Assembly (NCBI GenBank): GCA_937925645.1
Contig: CALAMB010000190.1
Coordinates: 1-24,974, forward strand
Length of the DNA stretch: 24,974 nt
Direction: 5' to 3'
From: an uncultured Acidobacteriota bacterium
GTDB lineage: Bacteria > Acidobacteriota > JAAYUB01
The notes under the pieces were generated by a model. That model saw nothing but the letters and a program-made list of their open reading frames with translations, had not been told where the DNA came from and searched no databases. A program made the position numbers and the translations under genes. Below, in pieces: positions 1 through 7,045 of this stretch. How positions within the stretch are numbered: the first letter of the stretch is position 1; each line of letters begins with the position of its first letter.

Positions 1-1265
1 TCGACACCGACTGGCGCATCACCAGTTTCAACCGTGAAGCCGAGCGGATCACCGGCTATCCGGCGGCGGAAGCGGTGGGGCAATACTGCTACCAGATCCT
101 GAACAGTTCCATCTGTCAGGAATCCTGCCCCCTCAAGCGGACCCTGGAGAGCGGCACGCCGCTGCAGGACGTCGAGGGCACCGTGACCAACCGGGACGGT
201 GAGACCGTCCGGCTGCTCTTCTCGACGGCGGTCTTCCAGGAGCCCGGGCAGGCCGTGGCCGGCGGCGTGGAGAGCATCCGCGACCTGGGCGTGCTGCGGC
301 AGTTGCTGGAAAACGTTCCCGACGGGCCTGCGGAAACCGGGCTGGTGGCGTTCGACCCGCGCATGACCCAGATCATGGCGCTGGTTCATCGCGTCAAGGA
401 CAACGATTCCACCATCCTGATCACCGGCGAGAGCGGAACAGGTAAAAGTTTGCTGGCCAAGGAAATCCACCGATTGAGCCCGCGGCGGAGCCGGCCGTTC
501 GTCAAAATAAGTTGCGCGGCCTTGGCTGAAAATCTCCTCGAATCGGAGCTGTTCGGCCATGTCCGGGGCGCCTTCACCGGAGCGGTCCAGGACAAGCCCG
601 GCAAATTCGAGGCGGCGGATGGCGGCGTCGTGTTCCTCGACGAAATCGGGGATGTGCCTCCCGCCACGCAGGTCAAACTGCTTCGCTTTCTGCAGGAGCA
701 TGAATTCGAGCGGGTGGGGTCCAACCGGACCATCCGGGTGAATGTGCGCGTTATCGCCGCCACCCATCGGGACCTGGCGCGGATGATCCGCGAGGGAAAA
801 TTCCGCGAGGATCTCTATTACCGTCTGGCGGTGATCCCCATCCATATTCCCGCGCTGCGGGAACGGCCGGGCGATCTGCTGGGGATCGTGGGGAAAGTCT
901 CGCGGGAACTGGCCGGGCGGCTGGGGCAGGAGCTCAAGACCATTTCACCGGATGTGCTGGAAGTGTTTTCCCGCTATCCCTGGCCCGGCAACATCCGGGA
1001 GTTGGAAAACGTGCTGGAACACGGGTACGCCTGCACCGCGGGCAAGGTCATCACCACAGACAGCCTGCCCGCCTCCCTGTGGACGCAGGCGGCGGCAGCG
1101 GTCCCGCCCCGCCCGTGGCCCTTGCCCGCGACAGGCGAGCGGGAACGGATTCTGGAAGCCCTCCAGCGCAACCAGTGGAAACGGTCAGCAGCCGCGTCCG
1201 CCCTGGGTTGCGACCGGACCACGCTGTGGCGAAAAATGAGAAAATACGGCCTCCGGCGCACGTGA
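1..1265 (+). CDS. Sigma-54-dependent transcriptional activator, PAS-AAA+-Fis HTH (5' end missing)
   Basis: This is an enhancer-binding protein that would remodel sigma-54 RNA polymerase using ATP. The frame is open from the first complete codon at base 3, so the true start lies left of the window; the GTG at 75 is internal, because the residues before it (DTDWRITSFNREAERITGY) are typical PAS sequence. The visible 420 residues hold the end of a PAS domain (to about residue 90), then the AAA+ domain with Walker A GESGTGKS, the sigma-54 contact loop GAFTGA, Walker B VVFLDEIG and the PWPGNIREL segment, and last a Fis-type helix-turn-helix (about 378-420). The PAS part carries three cysteines spaced CX8CX3C, which may bind a cofactor. 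No receiver domain is visible, but one could lie upstream. The signal and target genes are not shown; the convergent beta-barrel/ackA set is a possible target. Confidence 0.93.
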   Translation, partial: DTDWRITSFNREAERITGYPAAEAVGQYCYQILNSSICQESCPLKRTLESGTPLQDVEGTVTNRDGETVRLLFSTAVFQEPGQAVAGGVESIRDLGVLRQLLENVPDGPAETGLVAFDPRMTQIMALVHRVKDNDSTILITGESGTGKSLLAKEIHRLSPRRSRPFVKISCAALAENLLESELFGHVRGAFTGAVQDKPGKFEAADGGVVFLDEIGDVPPATQVKLLRFLQEHEFERVGSNRTIRVNVRVIAATHRDLARMIREGKFREDLYYRLAVIPIHIPALRERPGDLLGIVGKVSRELAGRLGQELKTISPDVLEVFSRYPWPGNIRELENVLEHGYACTAGKVITTDSLPASLWTQAAAAVPPRPWPLPATGERERILEALQRNQWKRSAAASALGCDRTTLWRKMRKYGLRRT

Positions 1266-1330
1266 CCCGCCGGCTGCGCGCAGCGCGACGCTCGTCGTAA
1301 AAACTGTTTAACTCATTGAAAAACATGCAC

Positions 1331-1365
1331 AAAAAAAAGAAACCCTAGCCAGGGGGGAGCTAGGG
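1331..1365 (-). terminator. Intrinsic terminator after ackA
   Basis: Read on the minus strand, CCCTAGC (1365-1359) pairs perfectly with GCTAGGG (1349-1343) across a 9-base loop and is followed by TTTCTTTTTTTT (1342-1331). This is a classic rho-independent terminator about 70 bases past the ackA stop. It lies in the gap between two convergent genes; on the plus strand the T tract is missing, so it should act mainly on the ackA transcript. Confidence 0.85.
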
Positions 1366-1377
1366 CTTAGGCTGTTG

Positions 1378-1405
1378 AATAAGCAAGATAGGCATCTCGC
1401 TTATT
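1378..1405. repeat. Inverted repeat between ackA stop and its terminator
   Basis: AATAAGCAAGAT (1378-1389) and ATCTCGCTTATT (1394-1405) pair in 11 of 12 positions around a 4-base AGGC loop. It sits between the ackA stop and the terminator hairpin, so the ackA mRNA would end in two stem-loops. It may protect the 3' end of the transcript; that role is inference. Confidence 0.6.
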
Positions 1406-1436
1406 TGTTAGAAATATAAACGATATTCCTAAAAAA

Positions 1437-2648
1437 TCAAGAAGATTTTTGACCGGAAACAATTTCGGCCGTGTCCATGGCGATAACCAGTTCCTCGTTG
1501 GTGGGGACCACGAGCACCTTGACCGGGGAGTCGTCGGTGGAGATGACGGCTTCCTTGGCGCGCAGACCGTCGTTCCGCTTCTTGTCCAGCTTGATGCCCA
1601 GCCGGTCCAGCCCTTCGATGGATTTCTCTCGGATCAGGGGGCTGTTTTCCCCGATGCCGGCGGTGAACACGACGCAGTCCAGTTGTCCCAGAGCGGCGGC
1701 GTAGGCGCCGATGTACTTCTTGATCCGGTAGGTGTAGATGTCGATGGCGAGCCGGGCCTGCTTGTCGCCCTGCTGATAGAGATCCTCGAGATCGCGCATG
1801 TCGCTGGACTTTCCGGAAATCCCGATCAGGCCGCTGAACTTGTTGAGCAGGTTGTTCGCCTCGCGGACGGATATCTTTTCCTGATCCATGATGTGGATGA
1901 TGATGGCCGGGTCGATGTCGCCGCAGCGGGTGCCCATGACGAGTCCTTCCAGCGGCGTGAAGCCCATCGTGGTGTCCACCGATTTCCCCTTCCGGACGGC
2001 GGTGGCGCTGGCGCCGTTGCCCAGGTGGAGGGTGATCAGGTTGGTCTCGCTGCCTTTGACCTTGAGGATCTCGCAGGCGCGGCGGGCCACGTAGAAGTGG
2101 GACGTTCCGTGGAAGCCATAGCGCCGGATGGCGTACTTCTTGTAGAGCGCGTAAGGGATGGGGTAGATGTAGGCGTGCTCCGGCATGGTGGTGTGAAAGG
2201 CGGTGTCGAACACGCCGACCATGGGGACGTCGGGCAGGATGGCCATGGCCGCCTCGATGCCCACGATGTTGGGCGGGTTGTGCAGCGGGGCCAGCTGGAT
2301 GTTGTCCTTGAGGGTCTGGACCACGGCGTCGGTGATGCGCACCGAGCCGGTGAAGGTCTCGCCGCCGTGGACCACCCGGTGACCGATGGCCTGGATTTCA
2401 TTCAGACTCTTGAGGATGCCCAACTGGGGCTCCACCAGCAGGTGAATGATCGCCGAGATGGCCATGGCGTGGTCCAGCAGCTCGGTTTCGCGGACGATCT
2501 TTTCGCCGCCGGGACGCTCCACGTCGATGACGGCGCCCATCATGCCCACCCGGTCCGCCTTGCCCATGGCCAGGTTATTCTGGGTTTCGGTGTCGATGAG
2601 CTTGTATTTGACCGTCGAGCTGCCGCAGTTCAATGTGAGAACGATCAT
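1437..2648 (-). CDS. ackA: Acetate kinase
   Basis: The enzyme interconverts acetate + ATP and acetyl phosphate + ADP in the cytoplasm, giving substrate-level ATP during fermentation. The 403-residue protein has the usual family length and all hallmark segments: N-terminal LNCGSSTVKY (phosphate loop and metal-binding Asn), HRVVHGG, LAPLHNPPNI, FDTAFHTTMP (catalytic Asp), YGFHGTSH, HLGNGAS, the MGTRCGDIDP loop (catalytic Arg) and the C-terminal NEELVIA. The ATG at 2648 follows AGGGGTG at good spacing. Only 12 bases separate it from the stop of the upstream dehydrogenase, so the two are probably co-transcribed. No phosphotransacetylase gene is in the window, so acetyl phosphate must come from a pta elsewhere. 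Butyrate or propionate kinase is a less likely alternative, since the sequence follows acetate kinase throughout. Confidence 0.97.
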   Translation of the reverse strand: MIVLTLNCGSSTVKYKLIDTETQNNLAMGKADRVGMMGAVIDVERPGGEKIVRETELLDHAMAISAIIHLLVEPQLGILKSLNEIQAIGHRVVHGGETFTGSVRITDAVVQTLKDNIQLAPLHNPPNIVGIEAAMAILPDVPMVGVFDTAFHTTMPEHAYIYPIPYALYKKYAIRRYGFHGTSHFYVARRACEILKVKGSETNLITLHLGNGASATAVRKGKSVDTTMGFTPLEGLVMGTRCGDIDPAIIIHIMDQEKISVREANNLLNKFSGLIGISGKSSDMRDLEDLYQQGDKQARLAIDIYTYRIKKYIGAYAAALGQLDCVVFTAGIGENSPLIREKSIEGLDRLGIKLDKKRNDGLRAKEAVISTDDSPVKVLVVPTNEELVIAMDTAEIVSGQKSS

Positions 2649-2660
2649 GAGTGCACCCCT

Positions 2661-3539
2661 TTACGCCGTGGCGATCCGGCGCTTGCGTTCGTCATATTTG
2701 AAGAAGCCCTTGCCGGACTTCAGGCCGAGCTTGCCTTCGCGGACCATCTTGCGCAACAGCGGACTGGGACGGTAGGTGGGGTCGCCGAGGTTGCGGTAGA
2801 TGGATTCGAGGGAATCCAGCACCACGTCGATCCCGATCTGGTCCGCCAGCGCCAGCGGACCCAGCGACAGGTTGTAGCCGAGATGAATGGCATCGTCGAT
2901 GTCGTCGGCTGAGGCGAGGCCTTCCATGAGGACCTGAACGGCCGTGTTGATCATGGGCAGGATGATGCGGGACGTGACGAAACCGGGATACTCGTAGATC
3001 TCGATGGCGCGCTTGCCCAGGGTGTCCATCAGGTGTTTCGTTTCCTGGACCGTCGTTTCGGAAGTCTTGATTCCCTTCACGATTTCCACGATGACGCTGA
3101 GGGGGATGGGGAGAATGAAGTGCAGGCCGATGAGGCGCTCGGGCAGGCGGAGGTGGCGCTGGATGTCGGAGATCGAGATGGTGGTGGTGTTCGTCATGAA
3201 CAAGGTGGTTTCGGGACAGATAGCCTCCATCTCGAGGAAAATATCCCGCTTCTCCTCGAAGGCCTGTCCCTTGGCCTCGATGAGAATCTGGGCCGTCTTC
3301 AAGTCGGCGCGGTTCGTCGTGGTTTTGATGCGTTTGAGGATGGCCTTCTTGTCGCCCGGGGTCAGCCCCCACCGGCTGATTTCGTGATCGATGGCGAGTT
3401 CGATGCCGGCGAGGCCGCCGCGAAGCCAGCTCTCGTTCTCGTCCCACATGATCACGTCGAGCTTGGAGTGGGCGACGTTCTGGGCGATCCCTTGGGCCAC
3501 CTGGCCGCACCCCAACACACCGATGGTTGAAAATCTCAT
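2661..3539 (-). CDS. 3-hydroxyacyl-CoA dehydrogenase (3-hydroxybutyryl-CoA dehydrogenase type), variant active site
   Basis: This family oxidises 3-hydroxyacyl-CoA to 3-ketoacyl-CoA with NAD(P), or runs in reverse in butyrate-type fermentation. The 292 residues match the single-domain bacterial form. The Rossmann loop is GVLGCGQVAQGIA (7-19), the catalytic pair is His140 (GLHFILPIP) and Glu152 (VEIVKG), and the C-terminal helical domain keeps DDIDDAI, GPLALADQIGIDVVLD and the closing GLKSGKGFF. Three normally conserved positions differ: the Ser of NTSS is Thr119, the Asn of HFFNP is Leu143 and the Asn of GFxxNR is Ser190. The fold is secure but the substrate is not. ATG at 3539 follows AGTGAGG. 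The position directly upstream of ackA suggests acyl-CoA fermentation or syntrophic oxidation. Confidence 0.88.
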   Translation of the reverse strand: MRFSTIGVLGCGQVAQGIAQNVAHSKLDVIMWDENESWLRGGLAGIELAIDHEISRWGLTPGDKKAILKRIKTTTNRADLKTAQILIEAKGQAFEEKRDIFLEMEAICPETTLFMTNTTTISISDIQRHLRLPERLIGLHFILPIPLSVIVEIVKGIKTSETTVQETKHLMDTLGKRAIEIYEYPGFVTSRIILPMINTAVQVLMEGLASADDIDDAIHLGYNLSLGPLALADQIGIDVVLDSLESIYRNLGDPTYRPSPLLRKMVREGKLGLKSGKGFFKYDERKRRIATA

Positions 3540-3579
3540 GAGTGCCTCACTGGGAATGAATCACGGACTGCATGCGGGC

Positions 3580-3600
3580 GGCCGGGCCCCGGGCCCGGCC
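3580..3600. repeat. Perfect 10-bp GC palindrome between beta-barrel gene and dehydrogenase
   Basis: GGCCGGGCCC (3580-3589) and GGGCCCGGCC (3591-3600) are exact inverted repeats around one C. It lies 5 bases past the beta-barrel stop and about 40 bases before the dehydrogenase start. There is no T tract, so it is a stable mRNA hairpin or attenuator rather than a clear terminator. Confidence 0.6.
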
Positions 3601-3605
3601 CGCGA

Positions 3606-4298
3606 TCAGCGGATCTTGACTCCGAACGTCCACTGGATCTCGCCGTTGCTCCGCTCGTAGAACGAGGTTTCGGCGTCAAAGTTGTCGCGGCTCCAGCGGA
3701 TGTAACGGAACTCGAATACATACAGGAAGCTGGTCGTGGGTATCTCGAATCCCGTGTTGAAGTAAACCCCCGTGTTGAAGCGCGTCCGGTAGTCGGGAAT
3801 GCTCTCGAAATCCGGCAGCGCGTCGTCGGCCGTCCCGTAGGTGCCGCCCTTGCTGACGCTTTCGCCGACGATGGCGTCCATCTGCAGACCGGCGCCCACG
3901 TAAGGCCGGCCGTTGAACTGCTTGAAAACCATCTTCACGCCCACCGGGAAATCCAGCGTGTGGAAGTAGTTGTGAAAATCGCCGGCCAGCGGAGGATCGC
4001 CCTCGGTCATGAAGCGGCCGCGCATGATCAGGAGCTTGTAGCCCAAACCGAAGGTCAGGTGCAGGGGCGGCATCTTGTCGGGCAGGAGCTGGTAATCGTA
4101 GAACGCCTCGGCGATGAAGCCCGTGCGGCCGTCGATCTCCAGTGAGTCGAACGGATGCAGCGGCGAATCAGGGATGGCTTCGAACTGATTCTGGATGACG
4201 CCGAACTTCAGGCCGTACTGAAAGCGCTCCTCGACCTGGGCGGGGACGAATATCGCGGAAATCAATAATATCAATACGATACAACTCAATCGGTTCAT
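3606..4298 (-). CDS. Small outer-membrane beta-barrel protein
   Basis: This 230-residue exported protein has a signal peptide (MNRLSCIVLILLISAIFVPA, residues 1-20). The rest is made of alternating amphipathic strands with aromatic girdles, for example FQYGLKFGVI, LHLTFGLGYKLLI, FPVGVKMVF, RPYVGAGLQM, FNTGVYFNTGFEI and the closing IQWTFGVKIR. An 8-strand OmpA/OmpX-like or PorT-like barrel fits the length and strand count. The protein ends in Arg rather than the common terminal Phe. ATG at 4298 follows GAGGTT. It reads into the dehydrogenase and ackA 66 bases downstream, with a strong palindrome between, so co-transcription is possible but not certain. I cannot name a substrate; it could be structural. 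Confidence 0.75.
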   Translation of the reverse strand: MNRLSCIVLILLISAIFVPAQVEERFQYGLKFGVIQNQFEAIPDSPLHPFDSLEIDGRTGFIAEAFYDYQLLPDKMPPLHLTFGLGYKLLIMRGRFMTEGDPPLAGDFHNYFHTLDFPVGVKMVFKQFNGRPYVGAGLQMDAIVGESVSKGGTYGTADDALPDFESIPDYRTRFNTGVYFNTGFEIPTTSFLYVFEFRYIRWSRDNFDAETSFYERSNGEIQWTFGVKIR

Positions 4299-4329
4299 GA
4301 ATTCAACCTCGCGGACGGAGTCGCCGACG

Positions 4330-4345
4330 ACGAATTATCATGCCA
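4330..4345 (-). promoter_or_regulatory. Possible promoter for the beta-barrel/dehydrogenase/ackA set
   Basis: On the minus strand this reads TGGCATG, ATAA, TTCGT. The first part matches the sigma-54 -24 box (TGGCACG) in 6 of 7 bases and the spacing is right, but the -12 part has CG where GC is expected. The embedded GATAAT could instead be a sigma-70 -10 box, though without a good -35. It lies about 32 bases before the beta-barrel start. Weak call. Confidence 0.25.
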
Positions 4346-4365
4346 CGAAGCGCTGTAAGATTCAA

Positions 4366-4394
4366 TTGTTTTTAAACGCGGGTTTTGAAATAAT
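4366..4394 (+). promoter_or_regulatory. Possible sigma-70 promoter for the AbiEi-like gene
   Basis: TTGTTT (4366-4371) and AATAAT (4389-4394, 5 of 6 against TATAAT) are exactly 17 bases apart in the only AT-rich part of the 118-base gap between the divergent beta-barrel and AbiEi-like genes. The start codon follows at 4417, which would give a leader of only about 15-20 bases. Confidence 0.4.
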
Positions 4395-4416
4395 CGGACG
4401 GGAAAGTCACTGATCC

Positions 4417-5187
4417 ATGAAGTATTCCGTCTATCAGCAGCGCGAGCACATTCTGGCCGCGATGCCGGCCTGGTTCGGCCTGGGGGAGTTCCGCGCCGCC
4501 GCGAAACTGTCGCGGGACGCCGCCTGGCAGACCTGCCGGCGCTGGGCGGACGCGGGTCTGATCCGGATCGAGGCGCGCGGCATTTTCCGCCGGCGGGACG
4601 TCGCCTGCGCGCAGCCGGCCGCGCTGCACCACGCGCTGGCCGGCGGCGCCGTGGGGTATTTCACGGGCCGGGTGGCCCTGCAGTCGGCCGGCTTGCTCCG
4701 GGGGCCGGTGACCCGGCTGGATCTGGTGGGCGTTGCCGCCCGTCCCGGCCGGCTGGAAGTGCCGGGGGCCGAGCTGCGGCGGCACACGTTGGGCCTCGCC
4801 CGTCGGCCCCAGGAAATCCGGGAACTTGCTGACGGCGGCCGCCGCTTCCGCATGGCCTCGCCGGAGCGGGCGCTGGTGGACGCGGTGGCGGCCCCAGGTC
4901 GGTTCATGGAGTTGGCGGATGTCGTGGCCGTGCTCGCCCGGCAGCGCCGGCGGCTCGATGCGGAACGGATCCTGGAGCTGGCGTCACGCTTCGAATCCGA
5001 AGCGCTCCGCCGGCGGCTGCGAGTGGTGGCCGCCGCCGCCGGCCTGCGCCGGCTGGCCCGCTGGTTGGAGGAACTGGGCACATTCTGCCCCAATATGGGT
5101 CACGTCCGGCTGGATCCCTCCCGGCCGGCGCCGCGGGGATTGCCGGTGGATCACGGCGTGATCGTCAACGTCGCTCTGGGTGGATGA
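4417..5187 (+). CDS. AbiEi-like winged-helix protein (type IV antitoxin family), no toxin partner
   Basis: The 256-residue protein resembles AbiEi-family antitoxins and their solitary relatives. Residues 1-60 form a winged helix (REHILAAMPAWFGLGEFRAAAKLSRDAA recognition region, then GLIRIEARGIFRRRD). Residues 68-150 match the antitoxin core, including YFTGRVALQSAGLL and ASPERALVDAV. A helical tail runs to about 220. In complete AbiE systems the antitoxin represses its own operon and is followed by the AbiEii nucleotidyltransferase toxin. Here the next gene is convergent and starts at the opposite strand only 21 bases later, so there is no AbiEii. The tail GHVRLDPSRPAPRGLPVDHGVIVN is like the 'other partner' region of some families but I do not recognise it. 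Very Arg/Ala-rich composition with GC similar to the neighbours, so no sign of recent transfer. The ribosome site before ATG 4417 (GGGAAAG) is weak. It is probably a DNA-binding regulator. Confidence 0.68.
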   Translation: MKYSVYQQREHILAAMPAWFGLGEFRAAAKLSRDAAWQTCRRWADAGLIRIEARGIFRRRDVACAQPAALHHALAGGAVGYFTGRVALQSAGLLRGPVTRLDLVGVAARPGRLEVPGAELRRHTLGLARRPQEIRELADGGRRFRMASPERALVDAVAAPGRFMELADVVAVLARQRRRLDAERILELASRFESEALRRRLRVVAAAAGLRRLARWLEELGTFCPNMGHVRLDPSRPAPRGLPVDHGVIVNVALGG

Positions 5188-5208
5188 GCCAGGTACGCAG
5201 CGGCGGCG

Positions 5209-6888
5209 TCAATAGGCGACGTCCGTCCATTCAGCCCGCTGGGTCTGCAGCCGTTGCGGCTCCATCAACCGGTAGAGGGGCAGGGGGGGCAGGTCCCGGT
5301 ACCACTGCCGGGTGACCCAGTTGTTCCAGAAATTCCACGCAGCCAGGCTGTCCGGATATTCCGGCTCCATCAGGCCGGCGATGAGCCGGGCCAGCGGCTG
5401 GTCCATGGGAACCAGAAACCAGCCGGCTTCCGCCTCGATCGCCTGCGGCAACCAATCGCCGGCGAGGGTCAGGTCGGCATGACCTTCGACTACCCGTGGA
5501 TTCACTTTCAGCGACGTGGTCTTGAACTGTTGGGCATTCAGCCGGGCCGGCGCATTCAGCCGCTCCACGCGGACGCCGTGGCGCAGCAACTGGGCCACCA
5601 CCGCCTCGCAGCCGGGGCGCACGAGGTAGGCGGCCGGCAGCGGCCGGGTGGTCTTGGGAGTGAAGCGGGCGTGGTACGGCACGGTGTACGTGCGGGGTTG
5701 ATCGAGGATCGGCTTGGGCCGCTTCCGGCCGCGGGAGTCGATGATTTCGGAGCAGGCGAAGCCCTGGATGGTCAATGTCCCGTCCAGGGGGCCGGAATCC
5801 ACCGACAGGCAGAACGGCGGCCGCTCCGCGGCGGGCCGGGCGGCCCAGCCGGCGGACCGCCGGTCCGCCTCCTGCGCCAGGGCCTTCATCTCGGCCGCGT
5901 GGGCGCCCACGTATTCGACGAGCTCGGCCACGAACTCGTAGCAGTGCTTCACCCGCGTGGGGTATGGCGCGTAGGCGTAATTCTCCACCAGAATCGCGAA
6001 GCGATTGCGCAGCCCCACGTAGTCCACGCCCATCCGCGGCGAGGGCGGATGCGTGCTCCAGCCCAGTTCCGGCTTGAAGTCGTCGACGAAGTCGCCGTAG
6101 GGCAGCAGGGAGACGCCGCGGCCGGCGAGGCGCTCGGTCAGCGCGGGGTAGAGGTGATCCCACAGGAAGCCGCTGACGCCCGCGTCCCAGTTGGGAGCGC
6201 GCGGCGACAGGTACGTGACCGTCTCCTGATGGTACGAGCCGTCGGTGGTGTGCAGGTCCACGAACACCAGCGGATCCCACGGCAGGATGATCCGGGCAAT
6301 CGCCGCGCGGACCTCCCGGCTGTCGGTCTTGATGTAATCGCGGTTGAGATCGTAGTTCTGGCTGTTGTGTCGCAGACCCACGCCTTCTTCCGGGTTGGGC
6401 ATGTAGCTCCGGTTCTGGGGCGAGATCCGCTCGTTGCTGTCCGCGTTGAAGATGGGGACCACGAGGTAGATGTTCCGGCGGAGCAGCTCGCGCTTGTCGC
6501 CGAGCAGCATGTCACGCATGAGCATCAACAGGCTGTCCTTCCCCTCCACTTCGCCGGCGTGGATGTTGCCCTGCAGGAAGACGATGGGCCGGGCGTCGGC
6601 CTGGGCGGCCGCCGGGGAGTCGGGCAGGGGGTCGCCCATCACCACCAGCGGGACCTCCCGTCCCTCGGCCGTGCGAAGAAGCGTCTCGACCCGGAGCTTG
6701 TCCGACCGGGCTTGGAGTTCCCGAATGTACGCGATGACGTCGTCGAAATGGTTGCTCTTGCGGAAGCCGGTGGCCTCCGGCTGGGTGGGCAGTGCGATGC
6801 CGGATGACTGCGGAGCGGCGGCCGCCGGCGCGACCAGCCACAGGGTCAGACAAACGGGGAGAATCAGTCGATCAATCATTCTGCGCAT
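5209..6888 (-). CDS. Secreted M14-family zinc carboxypeptidase
   Basis: This 559-residue enzyme should cleave C-terminal or cell-wall-type peptide bonds outside the cytoplasm. I chose ATG 6888, not the longer open frame up to 7032: GGAGAGG lies 5 bases upstream and the new N-terminus is a good signal peptide (MRRMIDRLILPVCLTLWLVA, cleavage near AAAA-PQ). The zinc ligands are His110 and Glu113 (IHAGE) and His213 (VDLHTTDG). Arg183 sits in the DLNRDY motif, and Glu302 in LVENYAY is the likely catalytic base. The C-terminal ~200 residues form a second domain without recognised motifs that is usual in large bacterial M14 proteins. It is divergently arranged with a peptide transporter, so release and uptake of peptides or amino acids is a sensible joint role. 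Confidence 0.9.
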   Translation of the reverse strand: MRRMIDRLILPVCLTLWLVAPAAAAPQSSGIALPTQPEATGFRKSNHFDDVIAYIRELQARSDKLRVETLLRTAEGREVPLVVMGDPLPDSPAAAQADARPIVFLQGNIHAGEVEGKDSLLMLMRDMLLGDKRELLRRNIYLVVPIFNADSNERISPQNRSYMPNPEEGVGLRHNSQNYDLNRDYIKTDSREVRAAIARIILPWDPLVFVDLHTTDGSYHQETVTYLSPRAPNWDAGVSGFLWDHLYPALTERLAGRGVSLLPYGDFVDDFKPELGWSTHPPSPRMGVDYVGLRNRFAILVENYAYAPYPTRVKHCYEFVAELVEYVGAHAAEMKALAQEADRRSAGWAARPAAERPPFCLSVDSGPLDGTLTIQGFACSEIIDSRGRKRPKPILDQPRTYTVPYHARFTPKTTRPLPAAYLVRPGCEAVVAQLLRHGVRVERLNAPARLNAQQFKTTSLKVNPRVVEGHADLTLAGDWLPQAIEAEAGWFLVPMDQPLARLIAGLMEPEYPDSLAAWNFWNNWVTRQWYRDLPPLPLYRLMEPQRLQTQRAEWTDVAY

Positions 6889-6919
6889 GCGTTCCTCTCC
6901 AGAGTGGGCTGAGAAACCG

Positions 6920-6925
6920 ATTATA
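6920..6925 (-). promoter_or_regulatory. Likely -10 box for the M14 carboxypeptidase gene
   Basis: A perfect TATAAT lies on the minus strand 31 bases before the ATG at 6888, giving a leader of about 25 bases. At 16-18 bases further upstream I see no good TTGACA-like -35, so activator help or a weak promoter is likely. Confidence 0.45.
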
Positions 6926-6984
6926 CGCAAAGCGTCCGGAACGGTATGAAAAAAAACACATTGTGAACCGTGGAGATATATTTT

Positions 6985-7013
6985 TTGCTTTGCCTCTTGA
7001 AAATCGGTATATT
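6985..7013 (+). promoter_or_regulatory. Likely sigma-70 promoter for the POT transporter gene
   Basis: TTGCTT (6985-6990) and TATATT (7008-7013, 5 of 6 against TATAAT) are 17 bases apart, in the AT-rich divergent region between the carboxypeptidase and transporter. Transcription would start near 7020, 26 bases before the ATG at 7046. Confidence 0.45.
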
Positions 7014-7045
7014 CGGCCAAATGTCGCCCCACGGGAGGGCTGTCG

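Noticed and set aside
1449..2912. 487-residue plus-strand open frame over ackA and the dehydrogenase
   Set aside because: It is the antisense shadow of two strongly recognised genes, has the His/Asp/Gly-rich low-complexity composition of such shadows, and no ribosome site.
5254..6807. 517-residue plus-strand open frame over the carboxypeptidase gene
   Set aside because: Antisense shadow of the M14 gene in GC-rich DNA; no motifs.
6889..7032. Longer N-terminus for the M14 carboxypeptidase
   Set aside because: The added 48 residues lie before a strong ribosome site and signal peptide at 6888, and include the candidate promoter.
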